Positions 55,149 to 63,981 are shown, counted from the stretch's first letter. The stretch is DNA of 64,000 bases from Prevotellaceae bacterium UBA4332 (GCA_002394365.1 DGTQ01000005.1:1-64000), one strand, 5' to 3'. Numbers and translations are program-made. Notes: a model not told the origin generated them from the letters alone.

Positions 55149-55541
55149 ATGAAGATTTACGAACATAAAGATAAGGTAAGAGATTATGAATGTGACGTGC
55201 AGGGCATAGTGAACAACGCCAACTACCAGCACTATCTGGAGCACGCACGACATGAGTTTCTGCAGGCGAAGGGACTGAGTTTTGCCAAACTGCACGAGGA
55301 GGGCATAGACTGCGTGGTGGCACGTATCGACATGCGCTTCAAGTCGCCACTGAAGGGCATGGACGAGTATGTGGTGAAGACACACATGGTGAAGGAGGGA
55401 CTGAAATACGTCTTTTACCAGGACATCTACAGACTGGCAGACAACCAGATATGCCTGAAGGGAAAGGTGGACGTGGTGTGTGTAATCAACGGCAAGCTGG
55501 GCGAGAGTAAGTATCTGGAGGAGAGACTGATAGAGGAATGA
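55149..55541 (+). CDS. Acyl-CoA thioesterase, 4HBT (hot-dog) family
   Basis: 130 residues with the YbgC-like opening: YECDVQGIVNNANYQHYLEHAR, where the Asp is catalytic. It hydrolyses an acyl-CoA thioester; the substrate is unknown. Its stop overlaps the next start by 4 bp, so it is coupled to the kinase/RapZ fusion. Confidence 0.88.
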   Translation: MKIYEHKDKVRDYECDVQGIVNNANYQHYLEHARHEFLQAKGLSFAKLHEEGIDCVVARIDMRFKSPLKGMDEYVVKTHMVKEGLKYVFYQDIYRLADNQICLKGKVDVVCVINGKLGESKYLEERLIEE

Positions 55542-57109
55542 AAGATTTAAGAAAACTATATACTGAATGGAAGGGGGCTGAGCCCAGAGAGATGGAGAAA
55601 CTGCCTGGAGCTGGCAGCAACAGGGAGTACTACCGCATGACCGACGAGAAGGGACAGAGCGTGATAGGCTGCATAGGCACCTCGAAGGAGGAAAACCACG
55701 CCTTTGTGAGCATAGCACAGCATTTTGCCAAGAGAAAACTGCCCGTGCCGAAGATACTGGCTGTGGCGGAGGACGAGATGTGCTACATACAGCAGGACCT
55801 TGGGTCACGCTCGCTATTCGATGCCATCAAGGGTGGCAGGGACGCTGGGGGCAGATATACGCTGGCAGAGAAGGAACTGCTGAAAAAAACCATAAAGGAA
55901 CTGCCAAACGTACAGGTGAGAGGCGCCAGAGGCATGGACTTCTCTGTGTGCTATCCTCAGCCCGAGTTCGACCAGGAGAACGTGCTCTTTGACCTCAACT
56001 ACTTCAAGTACTGCTTTCTGAAGGCTACGGGCATAGATTTTCATGAGATGAAACTGGAGGCAAGTTTCAAACTGCTTGCAAAAGACCTCACCAACGGGAA
56101 CGATAACGGGAATGGGAACGGAAACTGCTTCCTGTATAGAGATTTCCAGGCGCGAAACGTGATGCTCGTAAAGAACAAGCAGGGAGAGGAAGAGCCATAC
56201 TTCATAGACTTTCAGGGGGGCAGAAAGGGACCGTACTACTACGACGTGGCGTCATTCCTGTGGCAGGCATCGGCAAGATACAGCAATGCCTTGAGACAGG
56301 AGTTGATAAAGGACTACTACGACTCGCTGAGCCTATACACAGAGGTGCCCTCGTACAAGAAATTCTGCGACCGACTGCAGTTGTTTGTACTCTTCCGCAC
56401 GTTGCAGGTGCTGGGGGCTTACGGTTTCAGGGGATATTTTGAGAGAAAGGCACACTTCATACAGAGCATACCTCATGCGATAAACAACCTGAGAGAGCTG
56501 CTGAAAGAGAACGATTTCCCCTACCCTTACCTCATAAGCATACTAAGAGAGATAACGGAACTGCCACGCTTTGCCATGAAGCCCGAGGAACCCAAGAAGA
56601 GGGCTGACGGATATAAGACGACGGACAACAATCCATACAACGTGAACCCGTCAGACGGCAAGGCAACCTACTCAAAATACGACGGCAAGGGACCGCTGGT
56701 GGTGAAGGTGTATAGTTTCTCCTACCACAAGGGAATACCTGAGGATGACTCTGGCAACGGTGGCGGATATGTGTTTGACTGCAGAAGCACGCACAATCCT
56801 GGACGCTACGAACCATACAAACAGCTGACAGGACTGGACGAACCTGTGATACGCTTTCTGGAGGACGATGGCGAGATTCTCACCTTCCTCGACTCGGTGT
56901 ATAAACTGGCTGATGCCCACGTGACACGCTACATACAGAGAGGATTCACGAGCCTGATGTTCTGCTTTGGATGTACTGGTGGTCAGCACCGTTCTGTGTA
57001 TTCAGCCCAGCATCTGGCTGAGCACATTCACGAAAAATTTGGCATAGAAGTGAAACTGGAGCACAGGGAGCAGGGAATAAAGCAAGTGCTGCCTCCTGCA
57101 AAAGGATAA
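55538..57109 (+). CDS. Sugar kinase (aminoglycoside phosphotransferase fold, AmgK-like) fused to RapZ C-terminal domain
   Basis: 523 residues. The N-terminal APH-fold kinase (about 1-340) has PGAGSNREYYRM, the catalytic loop YRDFQARNVM and metal Asp in YFIDFQGG. It resembles AmgK-type anomeric sugar kinases of cell-wall recycling. The C-terminal part (about 386-520) matches the RapZ C-terminal domain: VYSFSYHKGIP, VFDCRSTHNPGR, TGLDEPV and FGCTGGQHRSV. Residues about 184-196 are an Asn-Gly insert (NGNDNGNGNGN) from a short repeat. The fusion suggests sensing of amino sugars. Confidence 0.85.
   Translation: MKDLRKLYTEWKGAEPREMEKLPGAGSNREYYRMTDEKGQSVIGCIGTSKEENHAFVSIAQHFAKRKLPVPKILAVAEDEMCYIQQDLGSRSLFDAIKGGRDAGGRYTLAEKELLKKTIKELPNVQVRGARGMDFSVCYPQPEFDQENVLFDLNYFKYCFLKATGIDFHEMKLEASFKLLAKDLTNGNDNGNGNGNCFLYRDFQARNVMLVKNKQGEEEPYFIDFQGGRKGPYYYDVASFLWQASARYSNALRQELIKDYYDSLSLYTEVPSYKKFCDRLQLFVLFRTLQVLGAYGFRGYFERKAHFIQSIPHAINNLRELLKENDFPYPYLISILREITELPRFAMKPEEPKKRADGYKTTDNNPYNVNPSDGKATYSKYDGKGPLVVKVYSFSYHKGIPEDDSGNGGGYVFDCRSTHNPGRYEPYKQLTGLDEPVIRFLEDDGEILTFLDSVYKLADAHVTRYIQRGFTSLMFCFGCTGGQHRSVYSAQHLAEHIHEKFGIEVKLEHREQGIKQVLPPAKG
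56092..56128. repeat. In-frame GGGAAC repeat in the kinase/RapZ gene
   Basis: AACGGGAACGATAACGGGAA followed by TGGGAACGG, a 6-12 bp period. It encodes the NGNDNGNGNGN loop just before the catalytic YRDF motif. The related word GGGAACGCTAACGGGAAC is in the spacer at 31722-31740. Confidence 0.75.
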
Positions 57110-57112
57110 AAA

Positions 57113-57148
57113 ACTATAGGTACTATAAAATACTATAGGAACTATAAT
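57113..57148. repeat. ACTATAGG spacer repeat
   Basis: AACTATAGGTACTATAAAA and ACTATAGGAACTATAA fill the gap before the transporter gene. The same word is coding sequence in the U32 peptidase gene (46851-46890). Confidence 0.7.
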
Positions 57149-57156
57149 TTGCAATA

Positions 57157-58110
57157 ATGTTACTGAGATTTATAAAAGACTGGGCATTGCCCACGAGCAT
57201 GATAATGGGAGCCGCAGCCTACTTTGCTGGCAGGGCTCTGCCATTGTCGGCTGAGATGAAGGGCGAAATACTGGATGGTGTGACAACGTTGCAACCTCTG
57301 TTGCTGTTTGCCATGCTCTATTGCGCCTTCTGCAAGGTGAGCCCCCACGATATGCGTCCGCACAGGTGGCACGTGTGGCTATTGCTGACGCAGATGACGT
57401 TATTTGTCTTAGCGTGTTTGGCACTGATGCAGGTATCTGCCACCATGCACCCCAGCATGGGGTATTTCTTCGAAGGTTTTATGTTGGCTATAGTATGCCC
57501 TACGGCTACGGCATGTGCCGTGATAACACAGAAATTAGGGGGCGATTCAGCCACAACAACTACCTACACGCTGACAATAAACCTTGCGGTAGCAGTAGTG
57601 GCACCACTGATGCTGCCACTGGTGAGCGAGCAGGGCGACCTTACGTTTCTTGCTGCCTTCCTGACTATATCAAAGAAGGTGTTCCCCTTACTTATCTTCC
57701 CACTGCTGTTGGCATGGGCTACACGCTACCTGCTACCGAGAATACACGCAATGATACTGAATGTGAGAGACTTGGCTTTTTACCTGTGGTTGGTAGCACT
57801 GGCACTGGCGATAGCTGTAACATGCAGGGCTCTGTGGCATAGCAGTGCTACAGCAGAAGACATCGGTGCCATAGCAATAGCAACGCTGATAGCTTGTATC
57901 TTTCAGTTTGCTTTCGGCAAATGGGTAGGCAGCCACTACGGACAGACAATAGAGGCAGGACAAGCTATGGGACAGAAGAATACCATATTCATAATATGGT
58001 TGGGATATACCTACCTTAGTCCGTTATCTGCCACAGCAGGTGGTTTCTACTCTATATGGCACAATCTGGTAAACTCCTTTCAGCTATACAAGAGAAAAAC
58101 AAAGAAATAA
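57157..58110 (+). CDS. Membrane transporter, bile acid:sodium symporter-like
   Basis: 317 residues with nine to ten predicted helices. The conserved crossover segment CPTATACAVITQKLGGDSA and the later GQAMGQKNTIFIIW resemble the BASS transporter superfamily. Substrate unknown. It follows the kinase/RapZ gene by 47 bp in the same direction, and may move a cell-wall or acid compound; that is inference. Confidence 0.75.
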   Translation: MLLRFIKDWALPTSMIMGAAAYFAGRALPLSAEMKGEILDGVTTLQPLLLFAMLYCAFCKVSPHDMRPHRWHVWLLLTQMTLFVLACLALMQVSATMHPSMGYFFEGFMLAIVCPTATACAVITQKLGGDSATTTTYTLTINLAVAVVAPLMLPLVSEQGDLTFLAAFLTISKKVFPLLIFPLLLAWATRYLLPRIHAMILNVRDLAFYLWLVALALAIAVTCRALWHSSATAEDIGAIAIATLIACIFQFAFGKWVGSHYGQTIEAGQAMGQKNTIFIIWLGYTYLSPLSATAGGFYSIWHNLVNSFQLYKRKTKK

Positions 58111-58118
58111 CAGTTTCT

Positions 58119-58219
58119 CCTCTCTCTTCTCATTCCCCTCCTCATTCCCCTCCTCATTCCCCTCCTCATTCCCCTCCTCATTCCTAATTACTAATTACTA
58201 ATTTCTAATTCCTAATTAG
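58119..58219. repeat. CCTCATTCC and CTAATTA repeat block
   Basis: An 11-bp unit (CCCCTCCTCATT) is repeated four to five times at about 58130-58190 and then CTAATTA units to about 58215. It fills the space between the transporter stop and the terminator. Confidence 0.8.
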
Positions 58220-58223
58220 TTAC

Positions 58224-58264
58224 AAAAAAAAGCACCCACAAAGAGATTAGGGATGCTTTTTTTC
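58224..58264. terminator. Terminator between convergent genes
   Basis: AAAAAAAGCACCC pairs with GGGATGCTTTTTTT with one bulge; the loop is about 12 nt. T runs on both sides make it usable from either strand, between the transporter gene and the minus-strand envelope trio. Confidence 0.78.
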
Positions 58265-58281
58265 ATTTTGTATGATACTCG

Positions 58282-58521
58282 CTACCTGCGCTTACGACCG
58301 AAGCGACGGTAGAGTTTCCAACCAAGGAGCATGCCATCGATGACGGCAGTAGAAGACGAAAGGAGGGAAAGAACACGCTTTGTGGGCGACAAAGACTGCA
58401 TAACAGGTTGTGGCTTATGGAATACACCATCCCACAACTGGCGAAGTCCTGCCTCCTTTGCGTTTATCTCCTGCTTGAGGGCTGCCTTTCTTTCTTGTAG
58501 TAATTGAAGTGAATTTACCAT
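58282..58521 (-). CDS. Small protein of the YtxH/holin-like group
   Basis: 79 residues with a helical, charged first half (LQLLQERKAALKQEINAKEAG) and a hydrophobic patch near 53-68, ending KLYRRFGRKRR. No family is recognised. It is the third gene of a run with a holin-like membrane protein and a YtxH-like protein, 21 bp after the former. Confidence 0.7.
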   Translation of the reverse strand: MVNSLQLLQERKAALKQEINAKEAGLRQLWDGVFHKPQPVMQSLSPTKRVLSLLSSSTAVIDGMLLGWKLYRRFGRKRR

Positions 58522-58542
58522 AATATCAATATACTATAATAG

Positions 58543-58917
58543 TTATACTCCTGTTGTCTGTTCTTCTTCCTCAGCAATGATGCTCATAAGGAAGCGCACC
58601 AATGGCCTCTCTATCAGGACACGACGAGCCATAATCACAAGCACGAGAAGCACGAAATAGACTCCGCCCACGCAGAGGAAACCCAAAGGTTTGCTGTCGA
58701 ACAACTGACCGAGATAATCGGCAAGAGAGAACGACGCAAATATGAGGAACAACAAGAAGATGATTGTTAGCACTATGGCAAGGATGAGAGCCTTGATGAT
58801 GCGCACAAACTTGTCAACAGTACTCAAACGGGTGTACTTCACCTTGAGGTCAAACCACTGCTTTGCCTCTTCTACGAACTTGGCTATTTGTTCTATGTTC
58901 TGATCGTTGGAAAACAA
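58543..58917 (-). CDS. Phage holin-family-like membrane protein (putative Actinobacterial holin-X type)
   Basis: 124 residues from a TTG start; no ATG is in frame before it. An amphipathic N-terminus (IEQIAKFVEEAKQWFDLKVKY) is followed by two membrane helices (about 45-70 and 80-103). In Bacteroidetes this type is chromosomal, next to YtxH genes, and not a phage lysis gene. Role unknown, perhaps envelope stress. Confidence 0.72.
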   Translation of the reverse strand: MFSNDQNIEQIAKFVEEAKQWFDLKVKYTRLSTVDKFVRIIKALILAIVLTIIFLLFLIFASFSLADYLGQLFDSKPLGFLCVGGVYFVLLVLVIMARRVLIERPLVRFLMSIIAEEEEQTTGV

Positions 58918-58973
58918 GTCTTTTTTCTTTTTGAAAAAGTTCGATACTTAAAATTGATTCTAAAAGTGCAGAA

Positions 58974-59213
58974 TTATGCTTCAGCAACTTCCTCTACGAG
59001 CTCCTCAACCTGCTTCTTGGAGAGGGTGATGTTGTGCTTGTCACAGAATTCCTTAATGGTCTCCTGCACCTTATACTTGTCAAGAAGGTCCTTTACTGAG
59101 TTCTGGAGCTTAGCGCGTGTGTCCTCTCCCTTCTCAGGAGCCATGAGTAAAGCTGCTGTTGCACCTGCTACTGCTCCACCTAAAATTGCTGCAAAATAAC
59201 CTAATGTTTTCAT
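58974..59213 (-). CDS. YtxH domain-containing protein
   Basis: 79 residues. An N-terminal Gly/Ala-rich membrane helix (YFAAILGGAVAGATAALLMAP) and the following EKGEDTRAKLQ are the YtxH signature, then a charged coiled region. It is the first gene of the trio. A TACATTTG box on the minus strand at 59276-59269 is a likely -7 element. Confidence 0.85.
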   Translation of the reverse strand: MKTLGYFAAILGGAVAGATAALLMAPEKGEDTRAKLQNSVKDLLDKYKVQETIKEFCDKHNITLSKKQVEELVEEVAEA

Positions 59214-59352
59214 AATGTTAAAGTTTTTGTTTTTGGTTAATAGTAAAATTGTTTTTAGTAACTATTTGCAAATGTAAGAAAATTATTGGCATAAAGAATA
59301 ATTTTTAATGTTAAAAAAGCAAAACACAAGGAAAATCTATTGTTTTTTTTAT

Positions 59353-59360
59353 TACCTTTG
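59353..59360 (+). promoter_or_regulatory. Putative -7 element for the SPOR-lipoprotein operon
   Basis: TACCTTTG, 53 bp before the ATG. A -33 match is not clear. Confidence 0.5.
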
Positions 59361-59413
59361 TAACAGCAATTTATCAAGAACATAAACACATTACCTATTT
59401 ATAAACTTAAATT

Positions 59414-59959
59414 ATGAGAAAACATCTGTTTATTGCAGTAGCCTGTCTTTGCACGGGCATGGTATTTACGAGTTGTGGTTCATCAAAGGAAAGTGCCTAC
59501 CGCAAAGCCTATGAGAAAGCTAAGGCTCAGGAGCAAGCACAGCAGCAACAGGCACAGCAGGCTCAGCCTTACGTTCAGCAAGCTCAACCTTATGCCCAGC
59601 AGCAGCCAGTACAGCAACAGGCTCCAGTAGTAACACCACTTGTGGAGGCACCTGCACAGCAACAGACTGTAGTGACGGGCAACAACGTGGCAGTTCGCAC
59701 AGAGAAGGTCAGCGTTGTAAATGGTGCTGGTCTTAAGGCATACTCAGTAGTGGTAGGCTCATTTGGCGTAAGGGCTAACGCTGAGGGACTGCAGAACACC
59801 CTGAAGAACGCTGGCTACAGCGCACAGGTAGCATTCAATCAGGATCGCAACATGTATCGCGTAATCGTAGCAACCTTTGATACACGCGAGAGCGCAGTAC
59901 AGTGTAAGGAGTCAATAAAGGGCACCTATCCTGACGCATGGTTGTTGCTGCAGCAGTAA
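59414..59959 (+). CDS. SPOR-domain lipoprotein
   Basis: 181 residues with a lipoprotein signal (MVFTSCGSSK, Cys 21), a Gln/Ala/Pro-rich linker (about 38-90, repeats of QAQPY and QQAP), and a C-terminal SPOR domain (about 105-180: YSVVVGSFGVRANAEGLQNTL, VIVATFDTRESAVQC). SPOR domains bind denuded septal peptidoglycan, so a cell-division or envelope role is likely. Confidence 0.88.
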   Translation: MRKHLFIAVACLCTGMVFTSCGSSKESAYRKAYEKAKAQEQAQQQQAQQAQPYVQQAQPYAQQQPVQQQAPVVTPLVEAPAQQQTVVTGNNVAVRTEKVSVVNGAGLKAYSVVVGSFGVRANAEGLQNTLKNAGYSAQVAFNQDRNMYRVIVATFDTRESAVQCKESIKGTYPDAWLLLQQ

Positions 59960-59972
59960 GCACAATCCCATA

Positions 59973-60386
59973 ATGGCAAGAATATTAGCAATAGACTACG
60001 GAAAAAAGCGCACTGGGCTCGCGGTGACAGACATGTTACAAATCGTGCCTGGTGCGCTTGATACTGTAGAGACACCAAAACTCATGGCTTACCTCAACGA
60101 CTACGTGAAGAGGGAAAGCGTGGAGAAAATAGTGATAGGCGAACCACGTCAGCCAAACGGCATGCCATCGGAGAACATGCAGAGAGTGCAACAGTTTAAG
60201 GCGCAATGGCAAAAGGCACATCCAGATATACCCATCGTAGGATATGATGAGAGATTTACATCAGTGATGGCGCACCAGACAATGATAGACGCTGGACTGC
60301 ACAAGAAAGCCCGACAAGACAAAGCACTTACCGACCGAATCTCTGCCACCATAATACTGCAAAGCTACATGCAAGGCAATTTATAA
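59973..60386 (+). CDS. ruvX: YqgF/RuvX pre-16S rRNA nuclease or Holliday junction resolvase
   Basis: 137 residues with the RNase-H-like fold signature: LAIDYGKKRTGLAVTD, GEPRQPNG, YDERFTSV and a terminal DRISATIILQSY. The family processes the 16S rRNA 5' end and was first described as a resolvase. It is 13 bp after the SPOR lipoprotein and 39 bp before def. Confidence 0.92.
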   Translation: MARILAIDYGKKRTGLAVTDMLQIVPGALDTVETPKLMAYLNDYVKRESVEKIVIGEPRQPNGMPSENMQRVQQFKAQWQKAHPDIPIVGYDERFTSVMAHQTMIDAGLHKKARQDKALTDRISATIILQSYMQGNL

Positions 60387-60425
60387 GTTACTACAAGTAA
60401 GTTACAAGTTATAAGTTTTTTTTTA

Positions 60426-60986
60426 ATGATTCTTCCTATTTATACATACGGGCAACCAGTATTGAGAAAGGTTGCAGAGGATATAGACAACAACTATCCC
60501 AACCTTGAGCAACTCACAGAGAATATGTGGGAGACACTGGCTTCAAGCGAGGGCATAGGACTGGCAGCACCCCAGATAGGACTGCCTATAAGACTGGTGG
60601 TGATAGACCTTGACGCACTGAAAGATGACCTGCCCGAGTATGCAGGTTTTCGTAACGTATATATAAACCCGCATATCATAGAATACGACAAGAGCGAGAC
60701 CAGTTCATCACAGGAGGGATGTTTGTCTCTACCAGCCATACACGAAAACGTAGTGCGTCCCACTCGTATCCATGTAACCTATATGGACAATGATTTTAAC
60801 GAGCACGACGAATGGATAGAAGGTTATCTTGCCAGGGTGATGCAGCACGAGTTTGACCACCTTGACGGCAAGATGTTTATTGACCGCATATCCCCCCTGC
60901 GCAAACAACTTATAAAGTCAAAACTGAAAGCTCTGTTGCAGGGCAGATTTCGCACGGGCTACAAGGTAAAGGTGGCACACAAGTAA
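60426..60986 (+). CDS. def: Peptide deformylase
   Basis: 186 residues with all three metal motifs: [17 protein letters not shown] (Cys ligand) and HEFDHLDG (two His ligands and the catalytic Glu). It removes the formyl group from new proteins. The frame stays open for the TPR gene after the stop codon. Confidence 0.96.
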   Translation: MILPIYTYGQPVLRKVAEDIDNNYPNLEQLTENMWETLASSEGIGLAAPQIGLPIRLVVIDLDALKDDLPEYAGFRNVYINPHIIEYDKSETSSSQEGCLSLPAIHENVVRPTRIHVTYMDNDFNEHDEWIEGYLARVMQHEFDHLDGKMFIDRISPLRKQLIKSKLKALLQGRFRTGYKVKVAHK

Positions 60987-61043
60987 GAAAAAGAAAGAAA
61001 TACTCTTATCCCTATCAGAAGATTTTATACAATATTATGTATA

Positions 61044-62981
61044 TTGTGTTGCAGCCTTGTAATCAACGCACAATACAACGTCAATCGCCTACTTACAAGT
61101 GGGCGAATTGCCTTACATTATGAGGACTACGTACTGTCTATACAGTATTTCAACCAGGCTATAAACCAAAAGCCATACTTATGGGAGCCGTGGGAGTTGA
61201 GGGCAATAGCAAAGTTTTACCTCGACGACTGGCAGGGGGCAGCCGATGATGCTACGCAAGCAATAAGACTAAACCCCTACATCACAAGTCTCTATGACTT
61301 AAGAGGCATTGCCTACATAAGGCAGAAGGACTTTGACAAAGCTATTAGCGACTACACCAAAGCTATAGAACTGGACCCCAACAACAAGGGATACTGGTCT
61401 AACAGGGCTGCCTGCTACATGGAGAAACACAACTATGACACAGCACACCACGAACTGGATAGCATAATAGAAAAATGGAAAGGGTATTCCGTAGCTTACC
61501 AAATGAAGGCAGAGGTATATCTTCTGCAGTCGGATACGGCAAACGCATCAAGATGGCTGGACAAGACACTGAAGGTGGAGCCATACAATGCTGAAGCATG
61601 GAGGGCTAAAGGACACATAGCCCTGCAACAGGAAAGATGGCGCACGGCAGACTCATGTCTCACTAAAGCTCTACATTACAAACCCAAAAACGTAGGATGC
61701 TACATCAACAGAGCCCTCGCAAGACTGAGGTTGCACAATCTGAGAGGAGCTATGGCTGACTACGATACCGCATTGGAGCATGACCCCAACAACTTTCTCG
61801 CACACTACAACCGTGGACTCCTGAGACAGCAGGTGGGCGATGACAATAGGGCTATCGAAGATTTTAACTACGTTCTCTCACTGGAACCAGGAAACATTCT
61901 TGCACTCTTCAATCGTGCCACCCTACTCGACCGTACTGGCGACCTGCGTGGTGCTATCAGAGACTACAGCATCGTCATAAGACAATTTCCCAACTTCTGG
62001 ACAGGATTACACTATCGTGCCGCCTGCTATCGTCGCCTGGGCATGAATGCGAAGGCAGAACAGGACGAGTTTCGCATCCTAAAAGCGCAGATGAATAAGC
62101 ACATGGGAATACAAAACAGGTGGAGCAAGGCCAAGCTCAATGCCATGAGAAAACTGAGCGACATAGACCTTGACAAATATAACCAGATAGTAGTGGAGGA
62201 CGACGAACACAAGCAACACGAATATGAGAGTGCCTACAGAGGTAAAGTACAGAACAGAAATACTGCAGATGTATTCCAACCTTATATAGCCCTCACCATG
62301 TCAGAGAACCAACTGGACAATGTATCTACCTATATACCATATGAGCAGCATGCCACACAGGTGATGGAGAAGCTACTACCTCAACTAAAGAACAAGGGGC
62401 TCCCAATCATACGACTTGGCAACGTGAGTGAGGCAAATGGCACAGAGACTTTTGCAGCAACAGACTCCCTGACTTCCATGATATACCATGCCAAGGACAC
62501 CAACGAAGGCTTGGCATACATCCTGATGAGAAGTGTGGCTTACTCTTCCTCTCTCAACTATCAAGATGCCATAACAGACCTCAACACATACATGGCAGCA
62601 AATAAGGACAGTTTTGTAGCTCTTTGGCAACAGACAATCTGTAAAGCTCTTATCAACGAGTATGAGAAGAACTCTACAACACATGACGCAGAACTAAGAC
62701 ACTTGGATATAGTAAAGAGTTTCAAGCGCCTGATGGAACTCTCGCCAAATAATGCTATAATACTATATTGTTACGGCACATACTTAGCTCGAAACAACAA
62801 GTATGACAACGCAATACAACTGCTGAGCAAGGCGATAGAACTATCACCACGCATGCCATATGCCTACTATAACAGAGGACTGGCTTACATGAAGTCTGGC
62901 AAACCAGTTGAAGCAAGAAAAGACTTTTCAAAGTCTGGTGAATTAGGACTATTCGGAGCGTATAACCTGATGAAAAAATAA
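61044..62981 (+). CDS. Tetratricopeptide repeat protein, start uncertain
   Basis: 645 residues from a TTG at 61044. At least nine TPR units are visible (for example DFDKAISDYTKAIELDPNN, DNAIQLLSKAIELSPRMPYAY), in two blocks (about 25-340 and 490-640) around a less regular middle. In the same frame, upstream of 61044 and after the def stop, RRFYTILCILCCSLVINAQ reads like a signal peptide with no normal start codon. So the true start is likely at a rare codon near 61005-61035, or the start has been lost. It is probably an exported scaffold. Confidence 0.8.
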   Translation: MCCSLVINAQYNVNRLLTSGRIALHYEDYVLSIQYFNQAINQKPYLWEPWELRAIAKFYLDDWQGAADDATQAIRLNPYITSLYDLRGIAYIRQKDFDKAISDYTKAIELDPNNKGYWSNRAACYMEKHNYDTAHHELDSIIEKWKGYSVAYQMKAEVYLLQSDTANASRWLDKTLKVEPYNAEAWRAKGHIALQQERWRTADSCLTKALHYKPKNVGCYINRALARLRLHNLRGAMADYDTALEHDPNNFLAHYNRGLLRQQVGDDNRAIEDFNYVLSLEPGNILALFNRATLLDRTGDLRGAIRDYSIVIRQFPNFWTGLHYRAACYRRLGMNAKAEQDEFRILKAQMNKHMGIQNRWSKAKLNAMRKLSDIDLDKYNQIVVEDDEHKQHEYESAYRGKVQNRNTADVFQPYIALTMSENQLDNVSTYIPYEQHATQVMEKLLPQLKNKGLPIIRLGNVSEANGTETFAATDSLTSMIYHAKDTNEGLAYILMRSVAYSSSLNYQDAITDLNTYMAANKDSFVALWQQTICKALINEYEKNSTTHDAELRHLDIVKSFKRLMELSPNNAIILYCYGTYLARNNKYDNAIQLLSKAIELSPRMPYAYYNRGLAYMKSGKPVEARKDFSKSGELGLFGAYNLMKK

Positions 62982-62996
62982 AAGAACAAAATAATC

Positions 62997-63617
62997 ATGC
63001 GCAAATCACTCTTCATAATAATGATTACCTTGCTTTCTTCGGTAAACTGTCTTGCAGAGGAAGGAAGCAGCCTTGCTGTATCAGAATTATTCTACAATAT
63101 GCCAGACAGCATTCTGCCATATATGCCACAGAATCTGAGAAAAGACTTAGTAAGCCTGAAGAACATGGAGCCTGACAGCACTGCCACCGTCGAAACATCC
63201 ATAGGCAACGTGAAAATGACAAGACTAACCAACGATATCCTCACCCTGCAACTCTCTGACAATAGCAGTCTTGAGATAGGCAGGCTGGATAATGACAATA
63301 TATTGCTCATAAACACATATTGCGCACCACTGCCAGAGAGTAAATGCTGCATATACAACAACGAATGGAGCAAGAAAAGGACAGTAAACTTCAGCATAGA
63401 AGACTTACCCATGCCACCAGGCGAAGAAGATAAAGAAAAAGTAAGCAAAATAATATCAGAGGCTGACTTCATACTCATAAGTGCCACAATTACCGATAAC
63501 CCGAGAGAAATCACCCTCCAATACAACGTACCATTCTCCTACAAAGACGACAATAATGAAGCCATAAAACATTTTTTGCAAAGAAATGTAAAATGGAACG
63601 AAGGAACACTTAAATAG
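62997..63617 (+). CDS. DUF3256-like secreted protein
   Basis: 206 residues with a signal peptide (1-20, ending NCLA). The FYNMPDSILPYMP opening is, by recall, typical of the Bacteroidetes DUF3256 family, which often follows a TPR gene. It is probably a periplasmic beta-rich protein of unknown role. It is 15 bp after the TPR gene and is the last gene of the transcript. Confidence 0.75.
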   Translation: MRKSLFIIMITLLSSVNCLAEEGSSLAVSELFYNMPDSILPYMPQNLRKDLVSLKNMEPDSTATVETSIGNVKMTRLTNDILTLQLSDNSSLEIGRLDNDNILLINTYCAPLPESKCCIYNNEWSKKRTVNFSIEDLPMPPGEEDKEKVSKIISEADFILISATITDNPREITLQYNVPFSYKDDNNEAIKHFLQRNVKWNEGTLK

Positions 63618-63659
63618 TGTAAAAAATCGGTACTTTAGAACATTTTTTTCGCAAAAAGA

Positions 63660-63690
63660 TTTGTTTTTCTCCAAAAAAGCAATACCTTTG
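63660..63690 (+). promoter_or_regulatory. Promoter of the structured leader
   Basis: TTTG (63660-63663), 19 nt, TACCTTTG (63683-63690). Confidence 0.75.
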
Positions 63691-63696
63691 CAATGT

Positions 63697-63765
63697 GTTT
63701 TTCATGGTATTAGATTATTAAGGTTAACAAGGATTGATTGTCGTGAGACAATCAATTTCTTTTGT
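63697..63765 (+). ncRNA. Short structured RNA or attenuated leader
   Basis: Starting a few bases after the promoter, the RNA would contain TTCATGGTATTAGATTATTA and AAGGTTAACAAGG, then a 10-bp perfect hairpin ATTGATTGTC / GACAATCAAT closed by a GNRA-type GTGA loop (63733-63756), then TTCTTTTG. That is a promoter plus terminator-like unit of about 65-70 nt. I recall similar leaders in other Bacteroidales, unverified. It may be a stand-alone small RNA or a transcription attenuator. Confidence 0.5.
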
Positions 63766-63927
63766 ATATATACCACCCATCTTTTATGCCTTACAATTTA
63801 CATTCTTTGCCATCATCTTAGCCTGCTCTATTTTTTTACTACGCTACCTATTTTAACATCCTTACCCACTTTTTCTAAAAAGAAACGGTACTTTTGACCG
63901 CTTTTGTCTGCTTTTTGCAAATAAAAG

Positions 63928-63958
63928 TTGTGTATGTTTAAAAAAAATCGTAATTTTG
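63928..63958 (+). promoter_or_regulatory. Promoter of the last gene
   Basis: TTG (63928-63930), 20 nt, TAATTTTG (63951-63958), 23 bp before the ATG at 63982. Confidence 0.7.
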
Positions 63959-63981
63959 CACGAAAGTTAAAGTTTAGTCCA

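Larger units (their letters stand above)
63618..63950. other. Spacer with a structured leader or small RNA
   Basis: The 364-bp space before the next gene contains two promoters (63660-63690 and 63928-63958) and a hairpin with a GTGA loop at 63733-63756. No protein gene is seen in it. Confidence 0.6.

Noticed and set aside
58543..58917. Prophage remnant suggested by the holin-like protein
   Set aside because: No other phage genes are near. The YtxH/holin-like pairing is a normal chromosomal arrangement in this phylum.
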